From contig OY727097.1 of NCBI GenBank assembly GCA_963402885.1, positions 23,746,001-23,810,000 of the forward strand: a stretch of 64,000 bases of DNA, in the 5' to 3' direction. Shown here piece by piece: positions 10,441 to 19,849 of the stretch. How positions within the stretch are numbered: position 1 is the stretch's first letter; every line of letters begins with the position of its first letter. The notes beneath the pieces are model-generated. The model was not told the origin of the DNA. It was given only the letters and a program-made list of their open reading frames with translations, and did no database searches. A program made the translations under genes and the position numbers. The DNA is from Antedon bifida (taxonomy: Eukaryota > Echinodermata > Crinoidea > Comatulida > Antedonidae).

Positions 10441-10745
10441 GTAAAACTATATAGTGAGGACAACCATGGTTGTCTTCGCTGTCCCGCACAAAATTCTATC
10501 CTTGGCCTGTCTTTGTTATAACGCCACCCCTTGCCTTCTTATACTCTTCTCGGAGATTTCTTAGCTTGGTTTTCACCATGTCGCCTGTTATCTCTAGGTA
10601 CGTAAAAACGAAAAAAGGAGATTATAAAAATATACTAAATTATTATTATTATTTTCCATATTAAAGTTTCGCCATTATTTATTTATATTATATAGAAATT
10701 CAAATAAGCCTATACCCTCTCTCATTCATGCGTTTAGCCATTTCT
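10320..10745. other. Spacer, mostly non-coding
   Basis: This stretch overlaps the doubtful head of the neighbouring transposase-like gene. Beyond 10440 it holds only short chance frames and a tattattattattt run near 10640. Confidence 0.4.
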
Positions 10746-11036
10746 TCATGCACCTTCGCTTTCTGCCTGAACATATTCTAGTTTCTCTTTTAATTCGGGC
10801 TCATTCCAAATCTCTATGAGATCCCTCTCTTCTTTTGTTGACCATTTATGCCTACCCATTTTGCTCACAGAAACGGCGATGTAAATAGTATCAAAATTGA
10901 ACGAAAGATTGCGATTAAATAAAAATAATGTATTTGCAGCTTGGTTGAAAGATGGCGACGTCAAAAAGAATAACGCGCTGTCAAAATTGTTGTTGTTGTT
11001 GGGGTCGTCTTCCGGTTGGGTCGAAGACCCATACAT
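10746..11036 (-). CDS. SANT/Myb-like DNA-binding exon fragment
   Basis: The informative part is KMGRHKWSTKEERDLIEIWN followed by EPELKEKLEYVQAESEG. A Trp-Ser/Thr followed by an acidic helix and LIxxW is the first helix of Myb/SANT-like (Myb_DNA-bind_4 type) domains, commonly carried by the accessory protein of Harbinger elements. A likely start is the Met near 10862, just before GRHKWS; the 50-odd residues upstream are Asn- and Phe-rich and look like chance reading. The second and third helices are missing, so either an intron follows or the gene is truncated. It lies between two copies of a repeat (10.25 and 11.1 kb), consistent with the inside of a small DNA transposon. Confidence 0.45.
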   Translation of the reverse strand: MYGSSTQPEDDPNNNNNFDSALFFLTSPSFNQAANTLFLFNRNLSFNFDTIYIAVSVSKMGRHKWSTKEERDLIEIWNEPELKEKLEYVQAESEGA

Positions 11037-11094
11037 AACGCGATTAGCAATCTACATATAATGGTGTCTAATATATCATGATAACTTCGTAAGA

Positions 11095-11235
11095 TCATGA
11101 TAATTAACAGGCTCTCCGAGAGCACGTTAGCCGGAAATAACGTGATATTCAAGATCACGTTAACGACTTCCTGCAGGTTCACATAGAACATCATGATAAC
11201 GAAACTCACGATAATTTCTGAATGTGAACCTAGCT
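11095..11235. repeat. Second copy of the cgtgatatt repeat with short inverted repeats
   Basis: It contains cgtgatattcaagatcacgt, gttcacatagaa and further ends in inverted form (atcatgataac, cacattcag/gtgaacctag). It is related to 10245-10320 and may mark one end of a ~1 kb non-autonomous element. Confidence 0.45.
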
Positions 11236-12110
11236 ATGAGTTCCTTTGTTTCATGTAATGAGTGTTTATTATTTCTAACAATGGTGTTTGTTCTTCTTTG
11301 TTTTCCTCAACTTCCTGTTTGGAGCAATTGTAAATAAGATCCTGGGAAAATTGATTATCTGCTTTGCTAACTTCTGTTGTAATTAAGAAAATTTCATCTA
11401 TATTCAGGCTATTTTCGACAAAACTTTCTTTGACTTTGGAGGATGTGTTGTACCACATCGTTGGCATTTTTCCCATTGCTAGGTCTGTGTTTGTTAATAT
11501 GCCCACCTCCAGTTTTTTGTGACTTTCTATTTCGTTGCACCATGTCTACGGTTTTGTCGGTGCTCATTACACTGAGTCTAGCGTGTGATGTTTCATGTGT
11601 TGACCAATTGTTATGGCTTTTGCCAGTGTAAGCTCGTCTCCTTCTTCTAAGAACTTTTCCTGCACTCGTGCATGCCTTGACCACAGGACAGTTGCGTCTC
11701 GTAACCTTCGGTCTTCCTCTCCAAACCCACAAGCCTTAACAAGGACACGCAAATCCGTCACAAAGTTGTCTAAGCTTTTTCCATTTCTTTGACTTCTGTT
11801 GTTAAATTCGACCGTTGACCGGATCTCGTTTCCTTTTGGCTTTGTATACGCCTCGAATTTGGCAAAAACACCTTCAAGTGTGTCATTGTCGGCTGGCTGG
11901 GCGGGGACGTCGCCATTTGCTGGAACAGGTGGGTTCCATGTAAATATTGTGTAAATTTCCCGACCTTTGTCCCCAATGTATGTTATCAGGTAGTTCACTT
12001 TTTGATTTTCATTTATCTCTGACAGCGATCCCTTAAACGTAAATTCACAGTGCTGACGAAATTCATTTGACAAATCTAGTTTGTCATTCAGGCATCTCAG
12101 GCCTCCCAGT
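11234..12110 (-). pseudogene. Ty3/gypsy gag polyprotein remnant
   Basis: The frame 12073-11567 (168 residues) reads as a gypsy gag core: FRQHCEFTFKGSL, KVNYLITYIGDKGREIYTIF, TLEGVFAKFEAYTKPKGNEI, LDNFVTDLRVLVKACGF and EEDRRLRDATVLWSRH. Open frame continues upstream of the Met to a TAG near 12110, so the true N-terminus is lost or spliced. Downstream, in shifted frames (11732-11234), a single zinc-knuckle-like KCQRCGTTH appears near 11460, then Glu/Lys-rich sequence. Gag packages the element RNA into particles. It has the same strand and family type as the pol fragment at 7.9-9.2 kb and lies upstream of it in reading order, so the two could be separated halves of one element. Confidence 0.88.
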
Positions 12111-12119
12111 GTCTAGGAC

Positions 12120-12740
12120 GGTCGCTTGTGAAGCAATGTACGGACTACTTTAACACGCACTAACTAAACTTGCAGTATCGTGATAGGCGATTAAAACACG
12201 TTTTTTTTTTCAGTACAAACATTATACGTCTGAGCAGATTCAACAAAATCGACTTTTACTTCAATTTTGGCCATTCATAGCTGAAATGTATAAAAAATTG
12301 TAAAAATATGCATATTTTGATTGTTATCGATTCCAATATTATCAAAATACTACAATTTAGCGATAACAACATTTCCTCTTCTAAAGTTCTAATTGTTTTT
12401 ATTTGCATAAACTTGCCGTATAATTTGTTTTGTTTTATATTTTGATTTTAGTAACGCTGAGAAATTAATAAACAAAACCTTGTTTTAGGCCTATATAAAG
12501 ATATACATCAACATTAACTAGTTTAATACAATGTATAATGAAACATTATAATTAAACCAAAAAGAGGGAGAAAGAATAAAAAATGAATATATAATCCGAA
12601 GAAAATACGATACGCAGTATATTGCACCACAAACATCAAAATTATCAGCATTGTATTGCGACTTCAATGTATTCAATATCGCTTGTGTATTGTTCTTCGT
12701 ATTAGCATCCATGACAATAGATAAAAATAAACTATAACTT
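12120..12740. other. AT-rich non-coding spacer
   Basis: I see no gene. A 90-residue frame ending near 12518 reads mainly through the intron side of the exon-like block at 12743-12878 and is not supported by itself. A TAGGCCTA word lies near 12486. Confidence 0.5.
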
Positions 12741-12742
12741 AC

Positions 12743-12878
12743 CATCCGATTGGGCTCCATTTTCAAGTTGAATGCTTTTTTCAATTTCTTCTTTGAAACG
12801 AACTAATCTGGATCTTAATTCGGATTCCACATCATTCTCGAGCAAGGATATACAATTGCGCCGTTGAAAAATTATTTT
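12743..12878 (-). CDS. Exon-like block of an unrecognised gene
   Basis: The open frame is bounded by an acceptor-like attagtgttcaag (AG at 12880-12879) and a strong donor (gatg/gtaagttat, GT at 12742-12741). It encodes about 45 residues that look like real protein, mixed charged and helical: RRNCISLLENDVESELRSRL, VRFKEEIEKSIQ. With the two blocks upstream on the same strand it may form a small multi-exon gene or a relic of one. I do not recognise the family. Confidence 0.35.
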
Positions 12879-13084
12879 CTTGAACACTAATTATAATTAT
12901 AATAACAATAAAATAAATTATTTTGCTAGTTCATTAATTTCGTTTGTACAAACGACAATAGTAATGACTCAAAGAACAAGAATGTTCCCCATTTGATTGG
13001 ATTTTAGCGACATGCCCTTGTTTTTGGTTAACCTCAATGAATGATTATTATGAGTTATTGTATAAATGTATTATTTACCATTCC

Positions 13085-13395
13085 CTCCTGGGCAATTTAC
13101 AACTAAGTGAACTTCTCTACTATGTCCTGTCACTAGTTGTTTAATTAGCAGTTCTACTGACTTAGCTGTAATGACGCCACCAATTCTATTCATACCTCTG
13201 TCAGTACGAGCAGGCCACGATGTAACCCAATATTAATGTCCTGCCAATAAACGGCCCAGACATAACTTGACACTTTGATCTTGTTCCATCTTCTGTTAAT
13301 ATATCAACTGTTGACGCTTGAGGGTGACTTTGCTTTTATTCCTCCAAAAATAGAGCATCTTGACAATGCATGAATAAACCCGGTGGAATTTCGCT
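13085..13395 (-). pseudogene. Decayed coding block of unknown family
   Basis: In one frame, after a stop, the text reads STVDILTEDGTRSKCQVMSG and PFIGRTLILGYIVAC; in another frame it continues with GMNRIGGVITAKSVELLIKQ and SREVHLVVNCPGGNG, up to a donor-like GGTAAATAAT near 13083. Codon-like order with one stop and a frame change points to a relic exon between the blocks at 13.6-13.75 and 12.74-12.88 kb. No family is recognised. Confidence 0.35.
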
Positions 13396-13626
13396 TTTAA
13401 ATAACTTCCCGATCAAAAGAAATGTATTAGCATGTTTTTATTATTATTTATTCAATATTTTAATTTCTATAAGGGATAGTAGTTTTGTGCGAATAAAGTA
13501 GCTTTGCATCGAACTGCATAATAAGAAAAGAAAGAAAGAATCGGTCGTGTGCTCCGGAAATCTTTCGGTCGTTTCATTCCTTGTCAGTACTAGAATAGTT
13601 TTCAAAAATTTTCTCTGATTAATTAC

Positions 13627-13749
13627 CTTTATCTGCTTAATCGACCGTGCTTTATTTTCGACTTCTTTAATGGACATTGTTACGTCTGTCACAGATGAGA
13701 GCAATTCAAACTTGTCTTCTTCTGACAGGTCTTGTAGGTTCATGAAGAA
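13627..13749 (-). CDS. Exon-like block, 41 codons
   Basis: The block is bounded by acceptor tacaattctatag (AG at 13751-13750) and donor ataaag/gtaatt (GT at 13626-13625). It is exactly 123 bp with no stop: MNLQDLSEEDKFELLSSVTD, then VTMSIKEVENKARSIKQI. The composition is acidic and amphipathic, as in a helical or coiled-coil segment. The symmetric phase and clean borders favour a genuine exon, though the gene is unknown. Confidence 0.45.
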
Positions 13750-14148
13750 CTATAGAATTGTAAAAAATACTGATAAAAACTATAAAGCGTTTCAATAAGG
13801 ATTCAGGAGGTTCAATACAAACATTTCTCTTGTGTGGATAACAATTGAAAAGAAAACAAAACAATTGTTTATGCACATCATATCATTTTTTAATAGGCCA
13901 TTTTTTAGTTTAAACAACTTTAATCACCCCCGTAGAAAAAAAGGCCTGTTTTTTAATGTTTTGAAAATAAATTAGGCCTAATAGATTGTTTTTTTAAACG
14001 TTATTAACCCTTTTAATGAAGACGCGAGGTTTCTACCGCAAGTGACTGAGACTAATTATCCCTATGTGTGTCTTGTTTGTTTGTTTACACCAGTAATTAC
14101 TATCTATTGAGAGAATAAATGTGAAAGAAAATAAGGTATGAAACCTAC

Positions 14149-14279
14149 CGACTGCTTCAATTGCTTTCCGGGTTTGGAATCCTTTATCGTTCCTGCATTG
14201 TATTGGGCAAACAGCTCGGTAACCTTTGTGTAGCATCGATCCGTATACAATGACACTTGGAACATCGGTTCCATATTAT
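14149..14279 (-). CDS. Exon-like block, frame uncertain
   Basis: A 131 bp interval lies between acceptor ttgtattgcag (AG at 14281-14280) and donor gcagtcg/gtaggt. More than one frame is open, so the reading cannot be fixed: one gives EPMFQVSLYTDRCYTKVTEL, another VPSVIVYGSMLHKGYRAVCP. Just upstream (about 14410-14351) a frame ending DPANAEFQKQ at a gtaagc donor may be a preceding exon. This is the first of a - strand series with 13.63-13.75, 13.1-13.4 and 12.74-12.88 kb. Confidence 0.3.
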
Positions 14280-14469
14280 CTGCAATACAAAGTTATTATT
14301 TATTATTACTATCCTTATTTATTATTATTAACCAGTACTTACTTGCTTACTTGTTTCTGGAACTCAGCATTTGCTGGATCCGGAGTCGAGGCTAGGCTAT
14401 GCCTATAAGCCCTTCTTGAAAATAACATAAAATCTCGAATACGGCGCAAATTTTAGAGGATGGTTGGAC

Positions 14470-14861
14470 CATGCCTGTTCGAGACTTAAATTTTTGATTT
14501 GTTTATCTTGAAGATACTATTTCCTCCGGTATGATTGCTTTTCGACCAAACAAGTCTCTCATCCAATTTGTGCGTGAAAACTTACATTTTAATTTGAAAG
14601 AATGATCACGTGTTCTGACATCTTTATCAAGCTCAAAAAAGAGTCAGCTGAAATATTATCCACTCCGTGTAAAATTTTAAAAATCTGAATCAAATTAGTT
14701 CTTTGTCTTCTTTATGCCAGATTAGGTAGGTTGGTGGCACGTTTCTGGACTTTTTCCAATGGATATTCCTCCTTACAATGTATTAAATTAAAAACAACAT
14801 TACAGTATTGCAGGTTAGGACGAATAATAGCCTTATATATACTTGCCCACAACAGTAACCT
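14470..14861 (-). pseudogene. LINE reverse-transcriptase tail (CR1/L2-like C-terminus)
   Basis: Read on the - strand from 14857, one frame with a single stop gives LLWASIYKAIIRPNLQYCNV, then EYPLEKVQKRATNLPNLA, then (after a stop, and one further shift) RTNLIQIFKILHGVDNISAD and RTRDHSFKLKCKFSRTNWMR. These are the thumb/C-terminal signatures of non-LTR reverse transcriptases (xxLxRPxLEYCxxVW, LEKVQRRATKL, DLIxxFKILxG, TRGHSxKL). The upstream part of the LINE is missing: the text stops where the BEL LTR begins at 14862, so the BEL element appears to have landed in, or recombined into, this LINE. No tail is seen. Confidence 0.8.
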
Positions 14862-15225
14862 AGGCAGATAACAACAATCACGATGCTCAGTAATAAATCT
14901 GTCAAAGTATCTTTATTCTTTTCCCTTTCTTTCTTTAATTTGAGTATCGTAATATGGAACTGAGGTTGAGGTTTCGAAACTTCTAGTACACTTGAAATCT
15001 TCTTTTATCTAGTAATAATATTATCTTAAAGTATCTATCTAGTTTCCCTATGAAACTATACTTTAAACTATACCTTGGATGTTTAGTTCTCCTATAGAAC
15101 TACGAAACCATCTTTAACACATGGTTATCGCCATCATCCCCAGATCATGTGTCAAAGGATGGCTAGAGGGCTAATCTTAAATAATTATCTAGCGCCCTCA
15201 TCTATATGTATCTTATAACGTTACA
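14862..15225 (-). repeat. BEL/Pao 3' LTR
   Basis: It is a direct repeat of 17065-17427, starting aggcagataacaacaatcac and ending ...tcttataacgttaca on the + strand. It carries an extra ttccctttctttcttt stretch near 14922. Confidence 0.88.
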
Positions 15226-15357
15226 CAGGCCCACCTAATGCTAATAACGTAAAATGAGCATTAGCAACTACAAACAACAATTAGTAATCTTAATAATTAG
15301 TCTCGTTTAAAATTTTGTATTATCGTTAATTAAAATAGCGTAAAATTTACTTATATA

Positions 15358-15561
15358 TTAAGACATAAATAATTTTGCAGAATCTGCTTCTAACAACACC
15401 ACCAACTTGGTAATTGGTCTTTTCAGTTCAGATGTGCTTGTCTTGAGCTTCACTGCTCTAACATAACCTTTCTCATCACGGTATACCTCTATCACTCTGC
15501 CCATTGGCAATTGTCCTCTTGGTGAGTTGTCGCATATCAACACAATTTCTCTTACCTTCAC
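15358..15561 (-). CDS. BEL/Pao pol C-terminal domain (DUF5641-like)
   Basis: The 67-residue frame reads VREIVLICDNSPRGQLPMGR and VIEVYRDEKGYVRAVKLKTS, followed by RPITKLVVLLE. This is the small C-terminal domain that ends BEL/Pao integrases, with the hallmark IVLxxDxxxPRxxWPxGRV and KTxxxxxxRPxxKL. The usual Trp (WPLGR) is replaced here by LPMGR. It is fused by deletion to the gag region: the upstream frame ends SPEKKT* and this one starts in the same few bases at the A-run. The ATG is unlikely to be a real start. Confidence 0.85.
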   Translation of the reverse strand: MKVREIVLICDNSPRGQLPMGRVIEVYRDEKGYVRAVKLKTSTSELKRPITKLVVLLEADSAKLFMS

Positions 15562-17024
15562 GTTTTTTTCTCTGGTGAAACCAAATAACCTCCCTTTGGT
15601 CTATGTGGTGGTTTTCGCTGAGATACCCTTTCATCTTTAATGTTCCCAAACGTAGGATTACTAAGAATCCTGGCCTGTTTTTCTACGAATAGTACGAAGT
15701 CGTCAAATTGTACCCTTCTGGTTTCTTGAATAAGGTCTGTTTTGGTCCTCCATTTGTCTCTCATGCTGTAAGGCAGTTTCATCGTGAGGGTCTGTATGCT
15801 ACTTGTATGATTTAATTCTTGTAAATGATCGAGACTGGACATGGAGTTCTTACATTCGATAAGTAGTAATGAGTATCTGGACAAAGAATCTTTATCTTCT
15901 GCCTTTATCTCAGGAAAGTCCTTTAATGATGTAATATAGGCATCCGCCAATCTGAATGGATTACCGTATTTATCTATTAGCGCCTGCTTCGCTTGTCTAA
16001 AGCCTTCTACGGGATCCATAGCTAAATAGCTCTTGACCAGATTGTTCACCTCACCAGTTGTGTATTGTTCTAAATAGTACAGATTATCTCTCTCGCTGCG
16101 AACCTTGCCTTCCATCTCGTGCTCAAATCGTCCATAATCCATTGGGATTCCGTCGAATTGTGTAAGTCCCCTTTTTGGTAGACTTGTTTGTATTGTCGTG
16201 GTACGTGAGACCATGCCAGGCAATGATCCGTCTATCGTGTAATATAATTCGTTTTACTACTTACAATGGTAACTTCAACAACGGCTTAATAATACAACAC
16301 GGTAACGAAAATCACATCTTCCTGTGTTTGCAACAAAAGCTTTTCTGACGCGCAGACAGAAAAACCAGGTAGTTAAACAAAACATCACCTATATGCAAAT
16401 GCGCCAAACACAATGCTCGCAAAACAACTAGCAGCAAGACACTTATATGCAAATACGCAGAACGCACACGAACAACAACTGATCCATGACAGTATCAACC
16501 ATTGGGATAGTACTTCTTCCTGTTTTTCAATCAAATTCTGTAGTAGTATATATTATTTGTCTGTTCAACGGCTGGAGTAGGTGTAATCGGGTAAGGTGCA
16601 GAGCTTATTTCAGGTGTAGGTGTAACTGTGGTCTGATCTGTAGTTGGATTTGCGCTTGGAAACCATGGTGTTGCATTTTGTGATAATGTAGGTGGGACTG
16701 GTTCTCCAAGACAGGTTGTACCGCTTCGTTTTCGTCTATTGAGTCAAGGTATTGACTAACATTATCGACCGCATCAGTACTTGGTACCTGAGGTGTATCA
16801 TCAGCCGTAATAGACAATCGTTCTAGCTCTTTGTCCAAGGCATCTGAGCGGGCTTGTGCTACGGCTAATTTACCCTCTTCTTCTGTTTGTTCAAGTTCTA
16901 ATCTTTTCTGTAAGGTCTTGTTATTATATTGAGCTCTCGCCTTAGCAACCGCCAATTCAGCTCTTGCTTCTGCTGCTGATATCTCTAATCGGCTACTTCT
17001 AGTCGAACTCTGTGTGCTTGACAT
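15558..17024 (-). pseudogene. BEL/Pao gag, interrupted
   Basis: The N-terminus begins with the ATG at 17024 (MSSTQSSTRSSRLEIS), just inside the 5' LTR; an upstream in-frame Met lies in the LTR and is unlikely to be used. Residues to about 85 form an Ala/Glu/Arg-rich coiled coil (AEARAELAVAKARAQYNNK). The frame degrades after 16605 with a Gln/His-rich tract and is unreadable to ~16250. A second long frame (16223-15558, 221 residues) reads LTQFDGIPMDYGRFEHEMEG, KDFPEIKAEDKDSLSRYSLL and WRTKTDLIQETRRVQFDDFV, matching the DUF1759-type gag of BEL elements. The zinc knuckles and everything after are lost in the deletion. Confidence 0.82.
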
Positions 17025-17064
17025 TGTTAAGTTTCGAAATGTTAACAGATGTACAGGATAAGTC

Positions 17065-17427
17065 AGGCAGATAACAACAATCACGATGCTCAGTAATAAA
17101 TCTGTCAAAGTATCTTTATTCTTTAAAATTTGAGTATCGTAATATGGAACTGAGGTTGAGGTTTCGAAACTTCTGAACCTTCCTAGTAAACTTGAAATCT
17201 TCTTTTATCTAGTAATAATATTATCTAAAATTATCTATCTAGTTTCCCTATGAAACTATACTTTAAACTATACCTTGGATGTTTAGTTCCCCTAAAGAAC
17301 TACGAAACCATCATTAACACATGGTTATCGCCATCATCCCCAGATCATGTGTCAAAGGTTATGGCTAGAGGGCTAATCTTAAATAATTATCTAGCGCCCT
17401 CATCTATATGTGTCTTAGAACTTTACA
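17065..17427 (-). repeat. BEL/Pao 5' LTR
   Basis: It is a direct repeat of 14862-15225. On the - strand it opens TGTAAAGTTCTAAGAC, giving the expected TG dinucleotide. A short insert (gaacctt) relative to the other copy lies near 17175. Confidence 0.88.
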
Positions 17428-18640
17428 AGCTCTATTATCCATGAACTGTAACTTTATTAGTACCATTGTATCGCCATGTTATATGTGGGTGTTTGTGTGA
17501 AGAACTTGCGCTATACCTGTTTGATCTATTATATGCATTATTTTTACAAAACGTCAAAAATTGCAGGTCTAGTGTCTTTAACAACAACATCGAGAGAAAA
17601 AGAGTACAGTAACTCCGATCTGCACCCCGCGAACGTGCATCAGACAGTGTGTTTTGTAAGTATGACGTCAGGAGCTCAGGCATGAATCATGAATATTCAT
17701 GATATATGCACGCCCTTAACCTAATAGGAAACAATAATGTGGGCGGGGACGCTATTTTTTATTTTGCCTTGTATGCTAACAGCATTGAAAACTCATGAGG
17801 TAAATTTTTCTAAGCACACTTGACGTCACAGCAATTTACGGGGACGGCTGTGCGGCGAGCGCGCGTGGCGATATCGTAAATCTCTGTGTAAATGTTCTGA
17901 AATGATATGTACATCCCTAATACGTTGTCAAAATATGGTTCTCGATAATGTTGTCCTTTAAGTTTACTGTGGGTTTATGAAATACAAATTCAGGGAAATT
18001 CTTTTTTGTGTGTAGAGAATGTGTTTTTTTTTTCACGATGTCAAGAGCATAATTGCTCGACCTAGGGCAATTTAATTACTGTTGGTGGCCAAGCGGAAAG
18101 GGTAATATAATGCCTAGAAGTGCATCAGCATTTGCTAAAGCTACGGAATATTCATATTGTCTAGCTAGGGAATATGTTGTCCTCCGTGACATTGCTCTCA
18201 TGAGGTTGTAAATTGTCGTTTGCCTATTTTAAGTTCTGTTGCAGACACAGATTTCAGGGTTACAAGTTCATACCTACAGCTTAAATCATAATGTGAATCA
18301 AATCCTTAAACTGTGCAATGCAGAAATCATGTATACAATTTAAGATTCACTGTCAATACTTGTTACGAGTTGACTCAATAAAATTACCTCTTGAATTCAT
18401 CATGATAAGCTATCGTCTTTCAATAAAAAAAACTTATTCTTAATTAAGTGAACAGAATAGTCGCACAAACTTTTAGCGCGTATGACGATTTGTTAAGGTG
18501 TTCTAAAAGCATAGCCTTTCTATATTCCAGGAAAAAGTTTCATTCAATTATGAAAGGTTATCGGTGATAGGATTTTCAAATCTTATTCGAAAAATAAAAA
18601 CACTTTCTGATGACGCAAACGCAGCCGATTCTCTGTACTG
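17428..18640. other. Non-coding, no recognised repeat
   Basis: Short overlapping frames at 17435-17685 are open on both strands but lack any recognisable motif. I see nothing else definable. Confidence 0.5.
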
Positions 18641-18654
18641 TATCTATTTCCGAA

Positions 18655-18754
18655 GTATCATAGGAATATTTTCACATGTATCTAACCCTTAACCTAACCT
18701 TACATGATACAGGCAGCACATGTAATGCTGTATTACCAAATATTCCTATGATAC
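18655..18754. repeat. Hairpin element with 17 bp perfect arms
   Basis: gtatcataggaatattt (18655-18671) is the exact inverse of aaatattcctatgatac (18738-18754). Outer ccgattc (18624) and ggaatcgg (18755) extend the symmetry, interrupted by an insertion on the left. The spacer includes ctaacccttaacctaacct. It is probably a short MITE or its remnant. Confidence 0.6.
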
Positions 18755-18917
18755 GGAATCGGGTGGCTAACGGAGGTCTCCTCGTACCGGTTTATGCTGC
18801 AAACAAATAACCGGGTAATTAACGTTTAAAAAAATAATGTTCATATTCTTGGCAGAAAAAATGGGACAAACCTTATAGATATTGATAAATATACATAAAC
18901 ATTGTATGAAAAAAAAT

Positions 18918-19106
18918 GTAATTTAAAGCAAAAATACTTAAATTGTCTGTCAGACAAAGGTTTTAAAATTAAATGTTTCTTTTGTTTTTGTATAAGTGAA
19001 AACTCTTACAGAAGTGAATAACTTTATTAAAACTGCAAAATGGCCAATTTATTCAAGTCTGATTTTATTCATTTTTCATGGTTTATGGGGACAATACATC
19101 TCTAAA
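18918..19106. mobile_element. MITE family C, partial copy
   Basis: It shares aagtgaataacttta, aaaatggc, ttcatttttcatg and the terminus ggggacaatacatct with the fuller copies at 41351-41703 and 25735-26050. The left end is missing or diverged. Confidence 0.65.
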
Positions 19107-19849
19107 TAATAACGGTTAAAAATATGTGGGTTAGAAACCCATTTAACCGGCTATCGCTGTGGAACTTTTAGCTGCAATGCAAGAAAAAAACCGTCCGAAT
19201 TATGTTCGCTTACTACATATACTAAATGTATTGAATAAGAAACAGCTTTTAAATACTGTAGTGTATGTTATAACAGAATTCATCTCGGACTTTAATAGTG
19301 ACTGTTCATCTTTACCTAAAGTTGTCTAGAAAAAAAAACACCTGTAACCAAATGATTTACAAACATAACATAATTACATAACACTAATACTAACAGTATT
19401 GTGTTACAATCAGTGAGACATCTGACAAGGATTTAAACTTTAGTTAAATTACCAAGATAGATAGAAAGGTTTTTGGAAAATTAAATCTTAAATCCGAAAC
19501 TGTATCATCAATAAATCAACGATTCTTTGGAATCCTACCACATCACAATCAACTAACCATTCCGATACATCACCCTTGTCAGATTTTACGCAATGCATAC
19601 AAATGATAAGCAAATATTACTGTTCAAAAGAAAGTAACTGCTAATTTCAATACAATATAAAAGATAGTATACATATCCTGTGATCGGTAGTCATGTCATG
19701 CCATTTCAACCAATCACGTTTACGTAATTACATAGGTTATATAAAAAATATCGCCATGGAAAGAAATAACATTTGTTACAAAAAACGCTGCTCGACATTT
19801 GAAAATTAATCATTGTTCTTTCTTCAGATATATTTATGATTAATAATAT

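Larger units (their letters stand above)
14862..17427 (-). mobile_element. BEL/Pao retrotransposon deletion derivative with two LTRs
   Basis: Two ~364 bp direct repeats (14862-15225 and 17065-17427) enclose a gag region and the final domain of a BEL/Pao pol, all reading on the - strand. The outer LTR edge has the canonical TG (tgtaaag from 17427), and a purine-rich tract (ttaggtgggcctg) sits just inside the 3' LTR, as expected for the plus-strand primer. Protease, RT, RNase H and most of integrase are absent: the gag frame runs directly into the pol C-terminus across an A-run near 15560. The LTRs differ by a dozen or so substitutions plus indels (a 16 bp TC-rich insert in one, a short insert in the other), so the copy is not very recent. 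I find no matching target duplication. Confidence 0.87.

Noticed and set aside
14862-17427. Target-site duplication for the BEL element
   Set aside because: Flanks gtaacct (left) and agctcta (right) do not match over 4-6 bp, so none is claimed.
18681-18706. Interstitial telomere repeat
   Set aside because: Only about three degenerate CCTAA-like units; too short and imperfect.
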